64,000 nt of DNA. Origin: Epidermidibacterium keratini (GTDB lineage Bacteria; Actinomycetota; Actinomycetes; Mycobacteriales; Antricoccaceae). Position 1 is the stretch's first letter, and each line of letters begins with the position of its first letter. Below are positions 34,396 to 42,591 of the stretch, piece after piece. The stretch is taken from NCBI RefSeq assembly GCF_009834025.1, contig NZ_CP047156.1, positions 1,054,001 to 1,118,000 of the forward strand. Reading direction: 5' to 3'. Below the pieces are notes generated by a model. That model searched no databases. It was given only the letters and a program-made list of their open reading frames with translations, and was not told where the DNA came from. Made by a program: the position numbers and the translations under genes.

Positions 34396-34959
34396 ATGAC
34401 AACGCAGACCAGCAGCGCACTTTCCGATCCGGCGTACGCCGTGCCGACCGGGCCCGCGGGCGAGTCCGGACTGGCATGGCTACGTCACCACGTCCCGCGG
34501 TTCACGAACGGAGCACGACATGCCAGGCTGCGCACGGCAGTCGAGGCCGTGATCGCCGCTGTCGACGACGCGCCGTACACCGCCGATCCGACGACGACCC
34601 TGCTCACAGCGCTCGGCCTCCCGCGCCACCACAAATCTGATGTCGAGCGTGTCGCGGGCGCCTACCAGCCACACGTTGAGCAGTCCGCCGCGGCCGACGC
34701 TGCCGCCGATCGACTTCTCGCTGCGTGTGGCGGGCGTACCGACGATGCGGCCGCAAAGGTGTGCGTCCTCGTCCAGGCGCACGCCGGCATCACGGCCTTG
34801 CTCGCCACCACCGATGGCCCGCCTATTCCACGCACCCGCCGGGTCGGCCCCGACGGCGATGTGGAGGTGGACCTGGCCGATGCCCCGTTCGGAGCCGGGG
34901 CGCATCGTTGTCCTGGCGAACGACTGGGACGCCGCTTAGCCGAGGAGGCCGGGGCATGA
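34396..34959 (+). CDS. Very short cytochrome P450-like protein
   Basis: 187 residues, less than half a normal P450. The heme-cysteine loop FGAGAHRCPGERLGRRLA (165-182, Cys172) is intact. A C-helix-like segment (NGARHARLRTAVEAV, 38-52) and an I-helix-like segment (LVQAHAGITALLATT, 125-139) are recognisable, but the K-helix ExxR motif, the F-G region and the first beta-domain are absent. It starts at ATG 34396 and its stop overlaps the next ATG (ATGA). It may be a degenerate gene kept for coupling, or a small heme-thiolate protein. It is divergent from the repeat-peptide gene (199-base gap with only a short GGCCCG palindrome). Confidence 0.75.
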   Translation: MTTQTSSALSDPAYAVPTGPAGESGLAWLRHHVPRFTNGARHARLRTAVEAVIAAVDDAPYTADPTTTLLTALGLPRHHKSDVERVAGAYQPHVEQSAAADAAADRLLAACGGRTDDAAAKVCVLVQAHAGITALLATTDGPPIPRTRRVGPDGDVEVDLADAPFGAGAHRCPGERLGRRLAEEAGA

Positions 34960-35708
34960 CCTTCGCCGAACTGCACCGACCGGGTGACCCGCTGATCCTG
35001 CCCAATGCATGGGACGTCGGCACCGCGAAGGCGCTCGCCCGCGCCGGCTTCGCGGCAATCGGTACGACAAGCCTCGGACTGGCGGCCGCGCAGGGCTTGC
35101 TCGATGCCACGCAGGTCACCCGTCGGCTCACGATCGAGCTGGCCCAGCGGCTGCGCGAGTCAAAGCTAGGCGTCTTCGTCACCTGCGATCTCGAAGACGG
35201 GTTCAGCGACGATCCTGCCGCCATCGCCGACCTGGTCGCCGAACTCGGCGTCGACGGCGTGAACATTGAGGACGCGACATCGGGCGAGCTCGTTGATCCC
35301 CGTCAGCACGCAGCCAAAATCACCGCGATCAAGCGCGCCTGCCCGGACGTGTTCGTCAACGCGCGGACCGACGTCTTCTGGTTGGGCGGCACCGACCGGG
35401 TTGCTGCGACTGACCGAGCCAGGGCGTACGTCGATGCCGGCGCAGACGGCATCTTCGTTCCCGGCGTGGATGACCTCGATGTGCTTGAGCCGTTCATCAA
35501 CACAATATCGAGCCCGATCAATGTTCTGGCTTCCGCGCAAGTCAGCGCCCAGGAGTTCGCCGAGGTGGGAGTGGCGCGCATCAGCACCGGCTCACTGCTC
35601 TATCGCGTCGCGTTGACCTCGGCTGTCAACGCCGCCGAGCTGGTCCGCCGCTCAGCTCAGATCCCAACCGCCATCGGGTACGACGAGGTCCAGACGCTCA
35701 ACTCGTAA
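34956..35708 (+). CDS. Isocitrate lyase/PEP mutase family protein
   Basis: 250 residues with a TIM-barrel core. LPNAWDVGTAKALARAGF and IGTTSLGLAAAQG are typical of the family; the metal/phosphonate site appears as TCDLEDGFSDD, and VNIEDA and VNARTDVFW follow. Members cleave C-C bonds or rearrange phosphonates; the catalytic loop differs from true PEP mutase (EDKxFPK), so a 2-methylisocitrate lyase or oxaloacetase-like activity is equally likely. ATG 34956 has GAGGAGG upstream and overlaps the P450-like gene. It converges with the ArsR gene, overlapping by 11 bases. Confidence 0.88.
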   Translation: MTFAELHRPGDPLILPNAWDVGTAKALARAGFAAIGTTSLGLAAAQGLLDATQVTRRLTIELAQRLRESKLGVFVTCDLEDGFSDDPAAIADLVAELGVDGVNIEDATSGELVDPRQHAAKITAIKRACPDVFVNARTDVFWLGGTDRVAATDRARAYVDAGADGIFVPGVDDLDVLEPFINTISSPINVLASAQVSAQEFAEVGVARISTGSLLYRVALTSAVNAAELVRRSAQIPTAIGYDEVQTLNS

Positions 35709-36393
35709 CCGATTCCTCGAGGGCGTGCAGCATGTGCGATCCGCTCCCGGTCAACCGGACCGCACGAGTACCCGTGCGGCGTACGATCCATCCCTCGCGC
35801 TCAAACAGCCCGAGCAGATGAGCGCCGATGGCGCCGGCGACGTGCGGGCGACGGCCGGACCAGTCGAGGCAACCGCGCGCCCACGGCCTCGTGCGCGCGT
35901 GGATCTCGGTCAGCAGCCACGACCTGACGGTCTCACTACGCGGCAGCGGATCGGCGGGCTCTGCCGGTTCGCCGACCCGAAGCGGCGCAAGTACCCCTTC
36001 GCGCACGAGCAGATCGGTGACGCGCAATCCCAGGTCGCCGGCCAGGTGGTCGTAACACGTGCGCCCAGTGCGTAGCGCCTCGCCGATGCGGTCTTGTTTC
36101 AGTGATCGAACGGGGATCCCCGGGGCGATGGCCTGCAGGGCCTCGATGGCGCGCGCGACATCGCCCGTCGTGATGGCGTAGTACCGGTGCCGCCCCGCCC
36201 GTTCGGCGGCGACGAGCCCGGCTTCACTAAGCACGCGAAGGTGCTCACTGGCGGTCGAGGGCGCGACTCCGGCAACGCGGGCCAGCTCGCTTGCCGGAGC
36301 CCGGAGGCCGGAGGCAAGGTGGGCGATCATGCGGGCTCGCGCTGGGTCACCTAGCGCGCGGCATGGCACCGCTAGGTCTCGGTCGTAGTCCAT
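35698..36393 (-). CDS. ArsR-type winged-helix regulator with extended C-terminus
   Basis: About 231 residues. The N-terminal winged helix ([48 protein letters not shown]) is ArsR-like. The C-terminal 130 residues, with TCYDHLAGDLGLRVTDLLV and CLDWSGRRPHVAGAIGAHLL, form a second module found in a subset of ArsR-like regulators; conserved Cys-Tyr-Asp-His and Cys-Leu-Asp-Trp motifs suggest metal or small-molecule sensing. ATG 36393 is preferred; GTG 36402 is possible. Target unknown, perhaps the neighbouring P450-like/PEP mutase pair. Confidence 0.85.
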   Translation of the reverse strand: MDYDRDLAVPCRALGDPARARMIAHLASGLRAPASELARVAGVAPSTASEHLRVLSEAGLVAAERAGRHRYYAITTGDVARAIEALQAIAPGIPVRSLKQDRIGEALRTGRTCYDHLAGDLGLRVTDLLVREGVLAPLRVGEPAEPADPLPRSETVRSWLLTEIHARTRPWARGCLDWSGRRPHVAGAIGAHLLGLFEREGWIVRRTGTRAVRLTGSGSHMLHALEESVTS

Positions 36394-36447
36394 GTCGATC
36401 ACGCTAGACCGCAAACGGTTCGTCGTTCGCCGAAACGTCGCCCCGCG

Positions 36448-37434
36448 TTAGGCGCCGGCGCGCAGACGCGTGGCAACCTCAGTGGCCCAGTAGGTCAAGA
36501 TGATGTCCGCGCCCGCGCGATGGATCGCGATCAGCTGCTCGTCGATCATCCGGTCACGGTCGATCCAGCCGTTCGCAGCGGCCGCCTCAACCATCGCGTA
36601 CTCCCCCGAGACCTGGTACGCCGCGACCGGCAGGTCGGTGATCTGGCGGGCGAGCGAGACAATATCGAGATACGTCGATGCGGGTTTGATCATGATGATG
36701 TCGGCACCTTCGTCGACATCGAGCTCGATCTCGCGTTGCGCTTCACGCGCGTTGGGCGGGTCCTGCTGATAGGTACGCCGATCGCCCTTGAGCTGCGAGT
36801 CGACGGCTTCGCGGAAGGGCCCGTACAGCGCGGATGCGTACTTGGCGGCGTACGCCAGCAATCCCACGTCGGTGAACCCGGCGGCATCGAGCGCACGCCG
36901 CATAACGGCGATCTGCCCATCCATCATCCCGCTCGGGCCGATCAGGTGGGCCCCAGCCTCGGCCTGCGCGATCGCCATCTGGGCGTAGATCTCCAGCGTG
37001 GCGTCGTTGTCGACTCGGCCCTCGTCATCGAGTACGCCGCAGTGGCCGTGATCGGTGAACTCGTCCAGGCAGCCGTCGGCCATGATCACCGTCGAGTCGC
37101 CGAGCTCGTCCGCGAGGTCGGTGATCGCGACGTTGAGGATGCCCTCGGGATCGACCGCCGCCGACCCGGTCGCATCACGCTGCGCCGGCACGCCAAAGAG
37201 CATGATCCCGCCGACGCCAGCATCGACCGCGTCGACGGCGGCCCGCACGAGCGAGTCGCGGGTGTGCTGCATGACGCCGGGCATCGAGGCGATCGGCTGC
37301 GGGTCGTCGATCCCCTCCCGCACGAACATCGGCAGCACGAGCGCGGCCGGATCGAGCCGGGTCTCAGCCACGAGCCGGCGCATCGCCGGCGTCGTACGCA
37401 GCCGCCGCGGCCGTACCTCTGGATAGCCACCCAT
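36448..37434 (-). CDS. hemB: Delta-aminolevulinic acid dehydratase (porphobilinogen synthase)
   Basis: 328 residues. It condenses two 5-aminolevulinate molecules to porphobilinogen. The Schiff-base lysines are in [15 protein letters not shown] and [12 protein letters not shown]. The metal-binding stretch is [14 protein letters not shown]: compared with the three-cysteine zinc type (CxC..C), the middle cysteine is Asp, so a mixed or Mg-type site is likely. ATG 37434. It follows hemD on the same strand with a hairpin repeat and a DnaA-box sequence between, ending the rex-hemACD-hemB series. Confidence 0.94.
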   Translation of the reverse strand: MGGYPEVRPRRLRTTPAMRRLVAETRLDPAALVLPMFVREGIDDPQPIASMPGVMQHTRDSLVRAAVDAVDAGVGGIMLFGVPAQRDATGSAAVDPEGILNVAITDLADELGDSTVIMADGCLDEFTDHGHCGVLDDEGRVDNDATLEIYAQMAIAQAEAGAHLIGPSGMMDGQIAVMRRALDAAGFTDVGLLAYAAKYASALYGPFREAVDSQLKGDRRTYQQDPPNAREAQREIELDVDEGADIIMIKPASTYLDIVSLARQITDLPVAAYQVSGEYAMVEAAAANGWIDRDRMIDEQLIAIHRAGADIILTYWATEVATRLRAGA

Positions 37435-37470
37435 CAGTCAATCCTCCTGAAGTTATCCACAGCCGGCGCC

Positions 37471-37529
37471 ACCTGCGGCAGGTTTGTGCCCCCTAGAGGG
37501 CCCAGAGACCGCACAAACGTGCCGCAGGT
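37471..37529. repeat. Dispersed hairpin repeat, family 1, copy E
   Basis: Arms 37471-37489 and 37511-37529 pair at 18 of 19 positions. The ends are ACCTGCGGCA/TGCCGCAGGT, a compensated variant (CA/TG in place of TG/CA). It begins six bases after the hemD stop. A perfect TTATCCACA (37453-37461) lies ten bases away, in the same relative position as beside copy C. Confidence 0.8.
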
Positions 37530-37534
37530 CGGGT

Positions 37535-39091
37535 TTAGGCCTTCTTGGCGCGGGATTTCGTCTTGCGCGGCGGGCGGTCGAAGCCTTCGACGTCGCGCAG
37601 GTGGACGGCGTACTCGGCCAGCGACTCGATCACCGACGGTACGTCCGCGGTCTCGGGCTGGACATCGACGCGCAGGCCGAACTCCTTGGCCGTGGCCGCC
37701 GTCGCCGGACCGATGCACGCCACGACGGTGCGCGCATGCGGCTTGCCGGCGATGCCGACCAGGTTGCGCACGGTCGAGCTCGAGGTGAAGCAGACGGCAT
37801 CGAAGCCGCCGCCCTTGATCGACTCGCGGATGTGCGCGGCCGGCGGTGCGGCGCGCACGGTGCGGTAGGCCGTGACGTCCTCGATGTCCCAGCCGCGCTC
37901 CTTCAAGCCCTCGGCGAGGGTCTCGGTGGCGATGTCGGCCCGAGGGAGCAGGATCTTGTCGATCGGGTCGAGCACGTCGTCGTACGGCGCAAAGTCCTCC
38001 AGCAGGCCGGCGCTGGACTGTTCGCCGGACGGCACCAGCTCGGGGTGTACGCCGAAGGCGCGCACGGCGTCCGCGGTCGCCTCGCCCACGCAGGCGATCT
38101 TGACGCCGGCAAAGGCCCGCGAGTCCAGGCCGAACTCGCGGAACTTCTCCCACACGGCCTTGACCGCGTTAGTGGAGGTGAAGATGATCCAGGCGTAACG
38201 GCCGTTGACCAGGCCTTTGATGGCGCGCTCCATCTGCGCGGGCGTGCGCGGCGGTTCGACGGCGATGGTGGGCACCTCGACCGGGATCGCGCCGTGCTCG
38301 CGCAGCAGGTCGCTCATGTCGGCGGCCTGCTCCTTGGTGCGCGGCACCAGCACCTGCCAGCCGTAGAGCGCACGCTTCTCCCACCAGGAGAACTTCGGCT
38401 GCGATGCGACGTTGGCACCGACGATCAGCACCGCATCGCCCTCGAGCGCCTTCACCTCGGCGTTGGCCCCGGTGAGGTCGCCGAGTACGCCGCTCACGGT
38501 CTTCTGCTGCAAGGTGGTGCCATCGACGGTGATGGCGGCCGGGGTCGACTCGGCGAGCCCGCCCTCGATCAGCGCCTTGGCGAGCGCCTTGATCTCGGCG
38601 AGCTCGACCCGCGCGACGAGCGTGCCGCGCAGCGCGGCGTACTCGGCGAGCGAGTCGCCGGCGGAGAAGGAGCGGAGGTCGACATGCAGCAGCGGGCCGA
38701 AGGTCGGTACGCCGGCGTACGCCGGGACCGCGGTTGCGGGGGCGGGCGCGGCATGAATCCGCCACGGCACCGAGGAACGGCCGACGGCGGCCACCTCCTT
38801 GGCGGCCCGCTCGCTGGCGAGTACGTCGCCGCGCACGACGCGCACCACGTTCTTGCCGGCCTTGCCTTCGGCAACCAGCAGCTTGGCGACGCCAGCGGGC
38901 TCGTCGTCGGTCTCGGTGACCTCGGCCTCAGGCCCGGCGTACCCGCGCACTTCCTCGGGTACGTCGGAGTCGACGATCACCAGGTCGGCATCGGCGATCG
39001 CCTCGTGGCCATGTCCGGTGAGCAGGTTCGGGTCACCGGGGCCGGATCCGACAAATACGACCCGGCCAATTTTCTTACGCGCGCGCGTCAT
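37535..39091 (-). CDS. hemD: Uroporphyrinogen-III synthase with N-terminal methyltransferase-like domain
   Basis: 518 residues. The C-terminal half (from about 255, VLVPRTKEQAADMSDLLREH, FTSTNAVKAVWEKF, CFTSSSTVRNLVG) is uroporphyrinogen-III synthase, which closes the tetrapyrrole ring. The N-terminal half resembles SUMT/CobA (VVFVGSGPGDPNLLTGHG, PAYAGVP), but the usual GGDP-type motif is replaced by VVRGDVLASERAAKE, so methyltransferase activity is doubtful. The same fusion occurs in other actinobacteria. ATG 39091 lies inside the hemC end (17-base overlap). A Lys/Arg-rich tail ends the protein. Confidence 0.9.
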   Translation of the reverse strand: MTRARKKIGRVVFVGSGPGDPNLLTGHGHEAIADADLVIVDSDVPEEVRGYAGPEAEVTETDDEPAGVAKLLVAEGKAGKNVVRVVRGDVLASERAAKEVAAVGRSSVPWRIHAAPAPATAVPAYAGVPTFGPLLHVDLRSFSAGDSLAEYAALRGTLVARVELAEIKALAKALIEGGLAESTPAAITVDGTTLQQKTVSGVLGDLTGANAEVKALEGDAVLIVGANVASQPKFSWWEKRALYGWQVLVPRTKEQAADMSDLLREHGAIPVEVPTIAVEPPRTPAQMERAIKGLVNGRYAWIIFTSTNAVKAVWEKFREFGLDSRAFAGVKIACVGEATADAVRAFGVHPELVPSGEQSSAGLLEDFAPYDDVLDPIDKILLPRADIATETLAEGLKERGWDIEDVTAYRTVRAAPPAAHIRESIKGGGFDAVCFTSSSTVRNLVGIAGKPHARTVVACIGPATAATAKEFGLRVDVQPETADVPSVIESLAEYAVHLRDVEGFDRPPRKTKSRAKKA

Positions 39092-40013
39092 CGCGAGCTC
39101 CCATGAGTTCGGCGGCGCCGTCGTCGAGCAGCAGGCGGGCAAGCCGCTGCCCCACCTCGACGGCGTCGGTGAGTGCCCCGGTCGCTGACAGCTTTACGGC
39201 GTCGCTACCGTCTGCTGCAGTGACTGAGGCTCTGAGCGAGATTTCGAGGCCGTTCTCGGCCTCGACGACTTCGGCGAGGGCTCCCACCGGTGCTGAGCAA
39301 CCGGCTTCGAGCGTGGCGAGCAGGGCCCGCTCGGCCTCGACGCAGATACGACTGTAATGATCATCGAGCGTTTTCAACAAATCGGCGGTGTCATCGGCGT
39401 CACTGCGGCACTCCAGCGCGAGCGCGCCCTGGGCCGCCGCCGGAAGCATCGCGATGGGGTCGATCGCCTCGGCGACCTGGCCGTCTCGGCCGAGTCGGCG
39501 CAGCCCCGACAGGGCGAGTACGACGCCCTCGAGCTCTCCCGACTCGACCTTGCCAAGTCGCGAGTCGACGTTGCCGCGGATCGGCATCGGCACCAGGCCA
39601 AGGCCCATCGCGTGCAGCTGAGCCACGCGCCGCAGCGAACCGGTGCCGATGCGCGCGCCGGGCGCGAGCTCGCCGAGGGTCGCACCGTCGCGGGTCACCA
39701 GCGCGTCGCGCGGGTCCTCGCGCAGGGGCACGGCGGCAATGACCAGGCCGTCAGCCGGTGCGGTCGGCAGGTCCTTGTAGGAGTGCACCGCGAAGTCGAT
39801 GCGCCCGGCGAGCAGCTCGTCGCGCAGCGCGGAGGTAAAGACCCCCTGCCCGCCGAGGGTGTGCAGCGGAGCGCTGGTCTGGTCACCAAAGGTGGTGACG
39901 GTCACGAGTTCGACGTCTCGACCGGTCGCCTCGCGCAGCGCGTCGGCGACGAGCGTGGACTGCCCGGTGGCGAGCGCGGAGCGCCGCGTGCCCAGGCGAA
40001 GAGGTGCGGGCAC
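39075..40013 (-). CDS. hemC: Hydroxymethylbilane synthase (porphobilinogen deaminase)
   Basis: 312 residues. It polymerises four porphobilinogens. The dipyrromethane-cofactor cysteine is Cys239 (LEAGCSAPVG); RLGTRRSALA, VHSYKDLPT and GTGSLRRVAQL are family motifs. The GTG at 40013 shares a base with the hemA TAG (TAGTG), and its end overlaps the hemD start, so hemA-hemC-hemD are tightly coupled. Confidence 0.95.
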   Translation of the reverse strand: MPAPLRLGTRRSALATGQSTLVADALREATGRDVELVTVTTFGDQTSAPLHTLGGQGVFTSALRDELLAGRIDFAVHSYKDLPTAPADGLVIAAVPLREDPRDALVTRDGATLGELAPGARIGTGSLRRVAQLHAMGLGLVPMPIRGNVDSRLGKVESGELEGVVLALSGLRRLGRDGQVAEAIDPIAMLPAAAQGALALECRSDADDTADLLKTLDDHYSRICVEAERALLATLEAGCSAPVGALAEVVEAENGLEISLRASVTAADGSDAVKLSATGALTDAVEVGQRLARLLLDDGAAELMGARDDARA

Positions 40014-41326
40014 TAGCCCTCCCCGCGCAGCTTGGAAACCGACTTTCGGACCTCGCCGGCGACCGCGCCGGTGGCCGATGACTCGGCGGTGTTGAGCTCA
40101 AACAGCATGCGCAGCGCCTCGGCGTACGCCTCGCCGCCAGGGGTGCCGGCGCTCTCGCGGACCTTCACTGACGGGGCATGCAGCATCTTGTCGACGATGC
40201 GGTCGATGGTGTACTCGATCTCGCCCATCGCTCGGTCATCGACGTCCGGGATGCGGTTCTTGAGGCGACGCACCTCGGCCTCGATGACCTCACGGGCGCG
40301 CTCGCGAAGCGCTGCGATGGTGGGAGCGACGCTGGCCGAGCGCTGCTTGGTCAGGAACGCCCCGACCTCCTCGGCGATGATCTGGTCGGCGCCGGCGCCG
40401 TCGATCGCCAGGTCAAGCTCCCCGGCGCGATCGCGGATCTCGCCGAGGCCGATGTGCTGCACCTGCGGCAACGCCGCGGCCTCGCCGGTGACGTTGCCCG
40501 GCAGCGCGAGGTCGACAACGGTCGTCTCGCCAGCGCCGGACAGCTGCGCGACGTCGATGACGCCGCCGGAGGAGCCCAGCGCGGTGACGACAATGTCGGC
40601 CTCGCGCAGCGCGTCGTCGAGTTCGTCGAACTCGCGCGCGGTGGCCTCGACCTTTGCCGCGAGCGCCTGGGCCCGCGACAGCGAGCGGTTGAGTACGTCG
40701 ATCTGCCCGACGCCGTAGGAGCGCAGTGCGTTGGCTGCCAGGGTGGCCATCGCGCCCGCGCCGACGACAAGCGCGCGCCGACCGGCAAGTCCGCCCGCAT
40801 CGCGGTCGGCGAGCTCGACCGCTACCTGGGCGAGGTTGCGTCCGGCCTCGGCGAGCCCGAGGTCGCTTTGCACACGCTTACCGACCCGCAACGCGTGCTG
40901 GGCGAGGGCGTGCAGCCCGCGACCGACCGCGTCACGATCACCGGCCTCGAGGTAGGCCGTGCGCAGCTGACCGAGGATCTGCGGCTCGCCGACGACCATC
41001 GACTCCAAGCCGCTGGCCACGCGCATCATGTGCTCGATCGCGTCCTCGGCGTACTCGACCTGCACCCAGCTCGCGAGCGTCGTCGCATCGACCTCAAGCC
41101 GCTCGCCCAGCCACTCGGCGAGAGCGTCAAGGCCGGCGTGGAACTTCTCGACGTGCGCGTAGACCTCGACGCGGTTGCACGTCGACAGCACCATGGCCTC
41201 GTTGACCGGCTCCGCGCCCAGGATTGTCTCGAGTGCGCCATCGAGCTCGCTCGGGGTGATCGCGGCCCGCTCCAGCAGCTCGATCGGCGCTTGGTGATGC
41301 GACAAACTCAACACGATGTAACTCAC
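40013..41326 (-). CDS. hemA: Glutamyl-tRNA reductase
   Basis: 437 residues. First enzyme of C5 heme synthesis, reducing glutamyl-tRNA to glutamate-1-semialdehyde. The catalytic Cys50 is in VLSTCNRVEVYA; LSLSHHQAPIELLER opens the protein; GEPQILGQLRTAY and the NADPH-binding LVVGAGAMATLAANAL follow. GTG 41326 was chosen because AAGGAG precedes it and because numbering then puts the cysteine at its canonical position 50. A short frame links it to rex. Confidence 0.94.
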   Translation of the reverse strand: MSYIVLSLSHHQAPIELLERAAITPSELDGALETILGAEPVNEAMVLSTCNRVEVYAHVEKFHAGLDALAEWLGERLEVDATTLASWVQVEYAEDAIEHMMRVASGLESMVVGEPQILGQLRTAYLEAGDRDAVGRGLHALAQHALRVGKRVQSDLGLAEAGRNLAQVAVELADRDAGGLAGRRALVVGAGAMATLAANALRSYGVGQIDVLNRSLSRAQALAAKVEATAREFDELDDALREADIVVTALGSSGGVIDVAQLSGAGETTVVDLALPGNVTGEAAALPQVQHIGLGEIRDRAGELDLAIDGAGADQIIAEEVGAFLTKQRSASVAPTIAALRERAREVIEAEVRRLKNRIPDVDDRAMGEIEYTIDRIVDKMLHAPSVKVRESAGTPGGEAYAEALRMLFELNTAESSATGAVAGEVRKSVSKLRGEG

Positions 41327-41436
41327 GGCTGCTCCTTGCTCTCTCCGGAACCGCTCCGCTCCTCGGCTCTGGGGACCGACTCGCACGCTCGCCGCCCCCA
41401 TCCCCTGCGATGCTCACGAACCCGTCGATCGCTCAT
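41323..41436 (-). CDS. Possible 37-residue coupling ORF between rex and hemA
   Basis: The ATG (41436-41434) overlaps the rex stop (ATGA) and the TGA (41325-41323) overlaps the hemA start (GTGA). The frame contains no internal stop and encodes a very basic/charged peptide (starts MSDRRVREHRRGWGRRACES). An ORF fitting both junctions exactly would couple rex to hemA translation. There is no clear ribosome binding site of its own beyond the rex end (GGAGGAGAAG lies 10-20 bases upstream). Could be chance. Confidence 0.4.
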   Translation of the reverse strand: MSDRRVREHRRGWGRRACESVPRAEERSGSGESKEQP

Positions 41437-42125
41437 GAGATCACTTCTCCTCCGTCTATTGCCGCAGGGACGGCACGGTGGCGCTCACGAAACGACAGGA
41501 TCTGCAGCTCGCTGGCCAGATCGACCTTGCGTACGTCGATGCCCGGTGGCGGGTCGAGTACGGCGGTCGCGAAGTTCAGCACGGCACTGATGCCCACCTC
41601 GACCAGCAGGTCGAGCGCGTCTGCCGCGGCATGCGCGGGGGTGGCGATGATGCCGATGGCTCCGGCGTACCGCTCGGGATGGGCGCGTAGCTCATCGAGC
41701 GGACGCACCGTGACGCCGCCGACAATCTCCCCGACATGGTCGACGTCAAACAGCCCGGTGAGCTGGAACCCGCGGGCGGCGAGCCCGCTGTAGCCGGCGA
41801 TCGCGTGCCCGAGGTTGCCGACTCCGACGATGACGACGCCGCGGTGGTCGTCCACGCCGAGTACGGCGCCGATCCGCTCGCGCAGCGCGTCGATGTCGTA
41901 GCCGACGCCGCGGGTGCCGAACGAGCCGAGATAGGACAGGTCCTTGCGCAGTTTGGCCGAGCTGACCCCGCTGGCGGCCGCGAGCGCCTGGGAGGAGATG
42001 ACGTCACAGGCCTCCAGCTCCTCGATCGCGCGCAGGTAGATCGAGAGCCGGGCGACCGTGGCGTCGGGGATGCTGCGCGAGGGCGCGGCACCCACGATCA
42101 CCGGCACGTCAGCGGCCGAGGTCAT
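41433..42125 (-). CDS. rex: Redox-sensing transcriptional repressor Rex
   Basis: 230 residues. N-terminal winged helix (ATVARLSIYLRAIEELEACD, SSQALAAASGVSSAKLRKDL, SYLGSFGTRGVGYD) followed by a Rossmann domain with VVIVGVGNLGHAIAGY that senses NADH/NAD+. NADH releases Rex from DNA, switching on respiratory genes when electrons accumulate. The gene heads rex-hemA-hemC-hemD, the same arrangement as in Streptomyces. An operator lies 75 bases upstream. Confidence 0.95.
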   Translation of the reverse strand: MTSAADVPVIVGAAPSRSIPDATVARLSIYLRAIEELEACDVISSQALAAASGVSSAKLRKDLSYLGSFGTRGVGYDIDALRERIGAVLGVDDHRGVVIVGVGNLGHAIAGYSGLAARGFQLTGLFDVDHVGEIVGGVTVRPLDELRAHPERYAGAIGIIATPAHAAADALDLLVEVGISAVLNFATAVLDPPPGIDVRKVDLASELQILSFRERHRAVPAAIDGGEVIS

Positions 42126-42199
42126 CGGGTGTGAAGCTCCTGGGACTACTGCCGCGCAGGGACACGGCAGATCGGTTAGGCAAACCCCACGTTACTCGC

Positions 42200-42217
42200 T
42201 TGTGAACGCCCGCACAA
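42200..42217. promoter_or_regulatory. Rex operator upstream of rex
   Basis: TTGTGAA-CGCC-CGCACAA, matching TTGTGAA-N4-TTCACAA at 12 of 14 defined positions. It lies 75 bases before the rex ATG. In Streptomyces coelicolor the equivalent site makes rex-hemACD autoregulated. Confidence 0.7.
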
Positions 42218-42259
42218 AGTGAGCGCGGGCCCTGTGCGGACCCTCACGAAACCCTCCGT

Positions 42260-42505
42260 TCAGCGGCGGGCGTCGAGGGCGGCGCGCAGCCGCTTCTCCT
42301 CCACGGTGAAGTAGCCGTGCTCCTTGCCATCGAGCAGGACGACGGGGACCCGGTCGCCGTACTCGAAGCGCAGCTCGTCATCGGCGTCGACGTCGACGAC
42401 CGTGGCCCGCAGCCCGTAGTCGGGCAGGATGCGCTCGAGCTCCGAGCGGGCGACCTCACACAGGTGACAGCCATCGCGACTCATCAGCGTGACCTGGACC
42501 TCCAC
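42260..42505 (-). CDS. Glutaredoxin-like protein
   Basis: 81 residues with a thioredoxin/glutaredoxin fold. The redox motif CHLC sits in SRDGCHLCEVARSELE, and DRVPVVLLDGKEHGYF is the cis-proline region. This small NrdH-like family is common just upstream of rex/hemA in actinobacteria, including Mycobacterium. It probably reduces disulfides or carries electrons in the cytoplasm. It is divergent from the HAD phosphatase gene. Confidence 0.87.
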   Translation of the reverse strand: MEVQVTLMSRDGCHLCEVARSELERILPDYGLRATVVDVDADDELRFEYGDRVPVVLLDGKEHGYFTVEEKRLRAALDARR

Positions 42506-42591
42506 GCCTCACCATCCGTCCATACGTTGCCGGTGACCACTACAGTTAAGCCCACTGCATCGAGCCCGTAGGCAGGGAGGTCACCGGACCA

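Noticed and set aside
33960-34640. Long plus-strand open frame running across the repeat peptide gene
   Set aside because: It lacks a ribosome binding site and overlaps the P450-like gene in another frame. It stays open only because the 81-bp repeat has no stops in several frames.
42530-42587. 9-bp inverted repeat overlapping the HAD phosphatase ribosome binding site
   Set aside because: TACAGT at 42541-42546 could be the -10 box, which would place the left arm outside the transcript; too weak to claim as a riboregulator.
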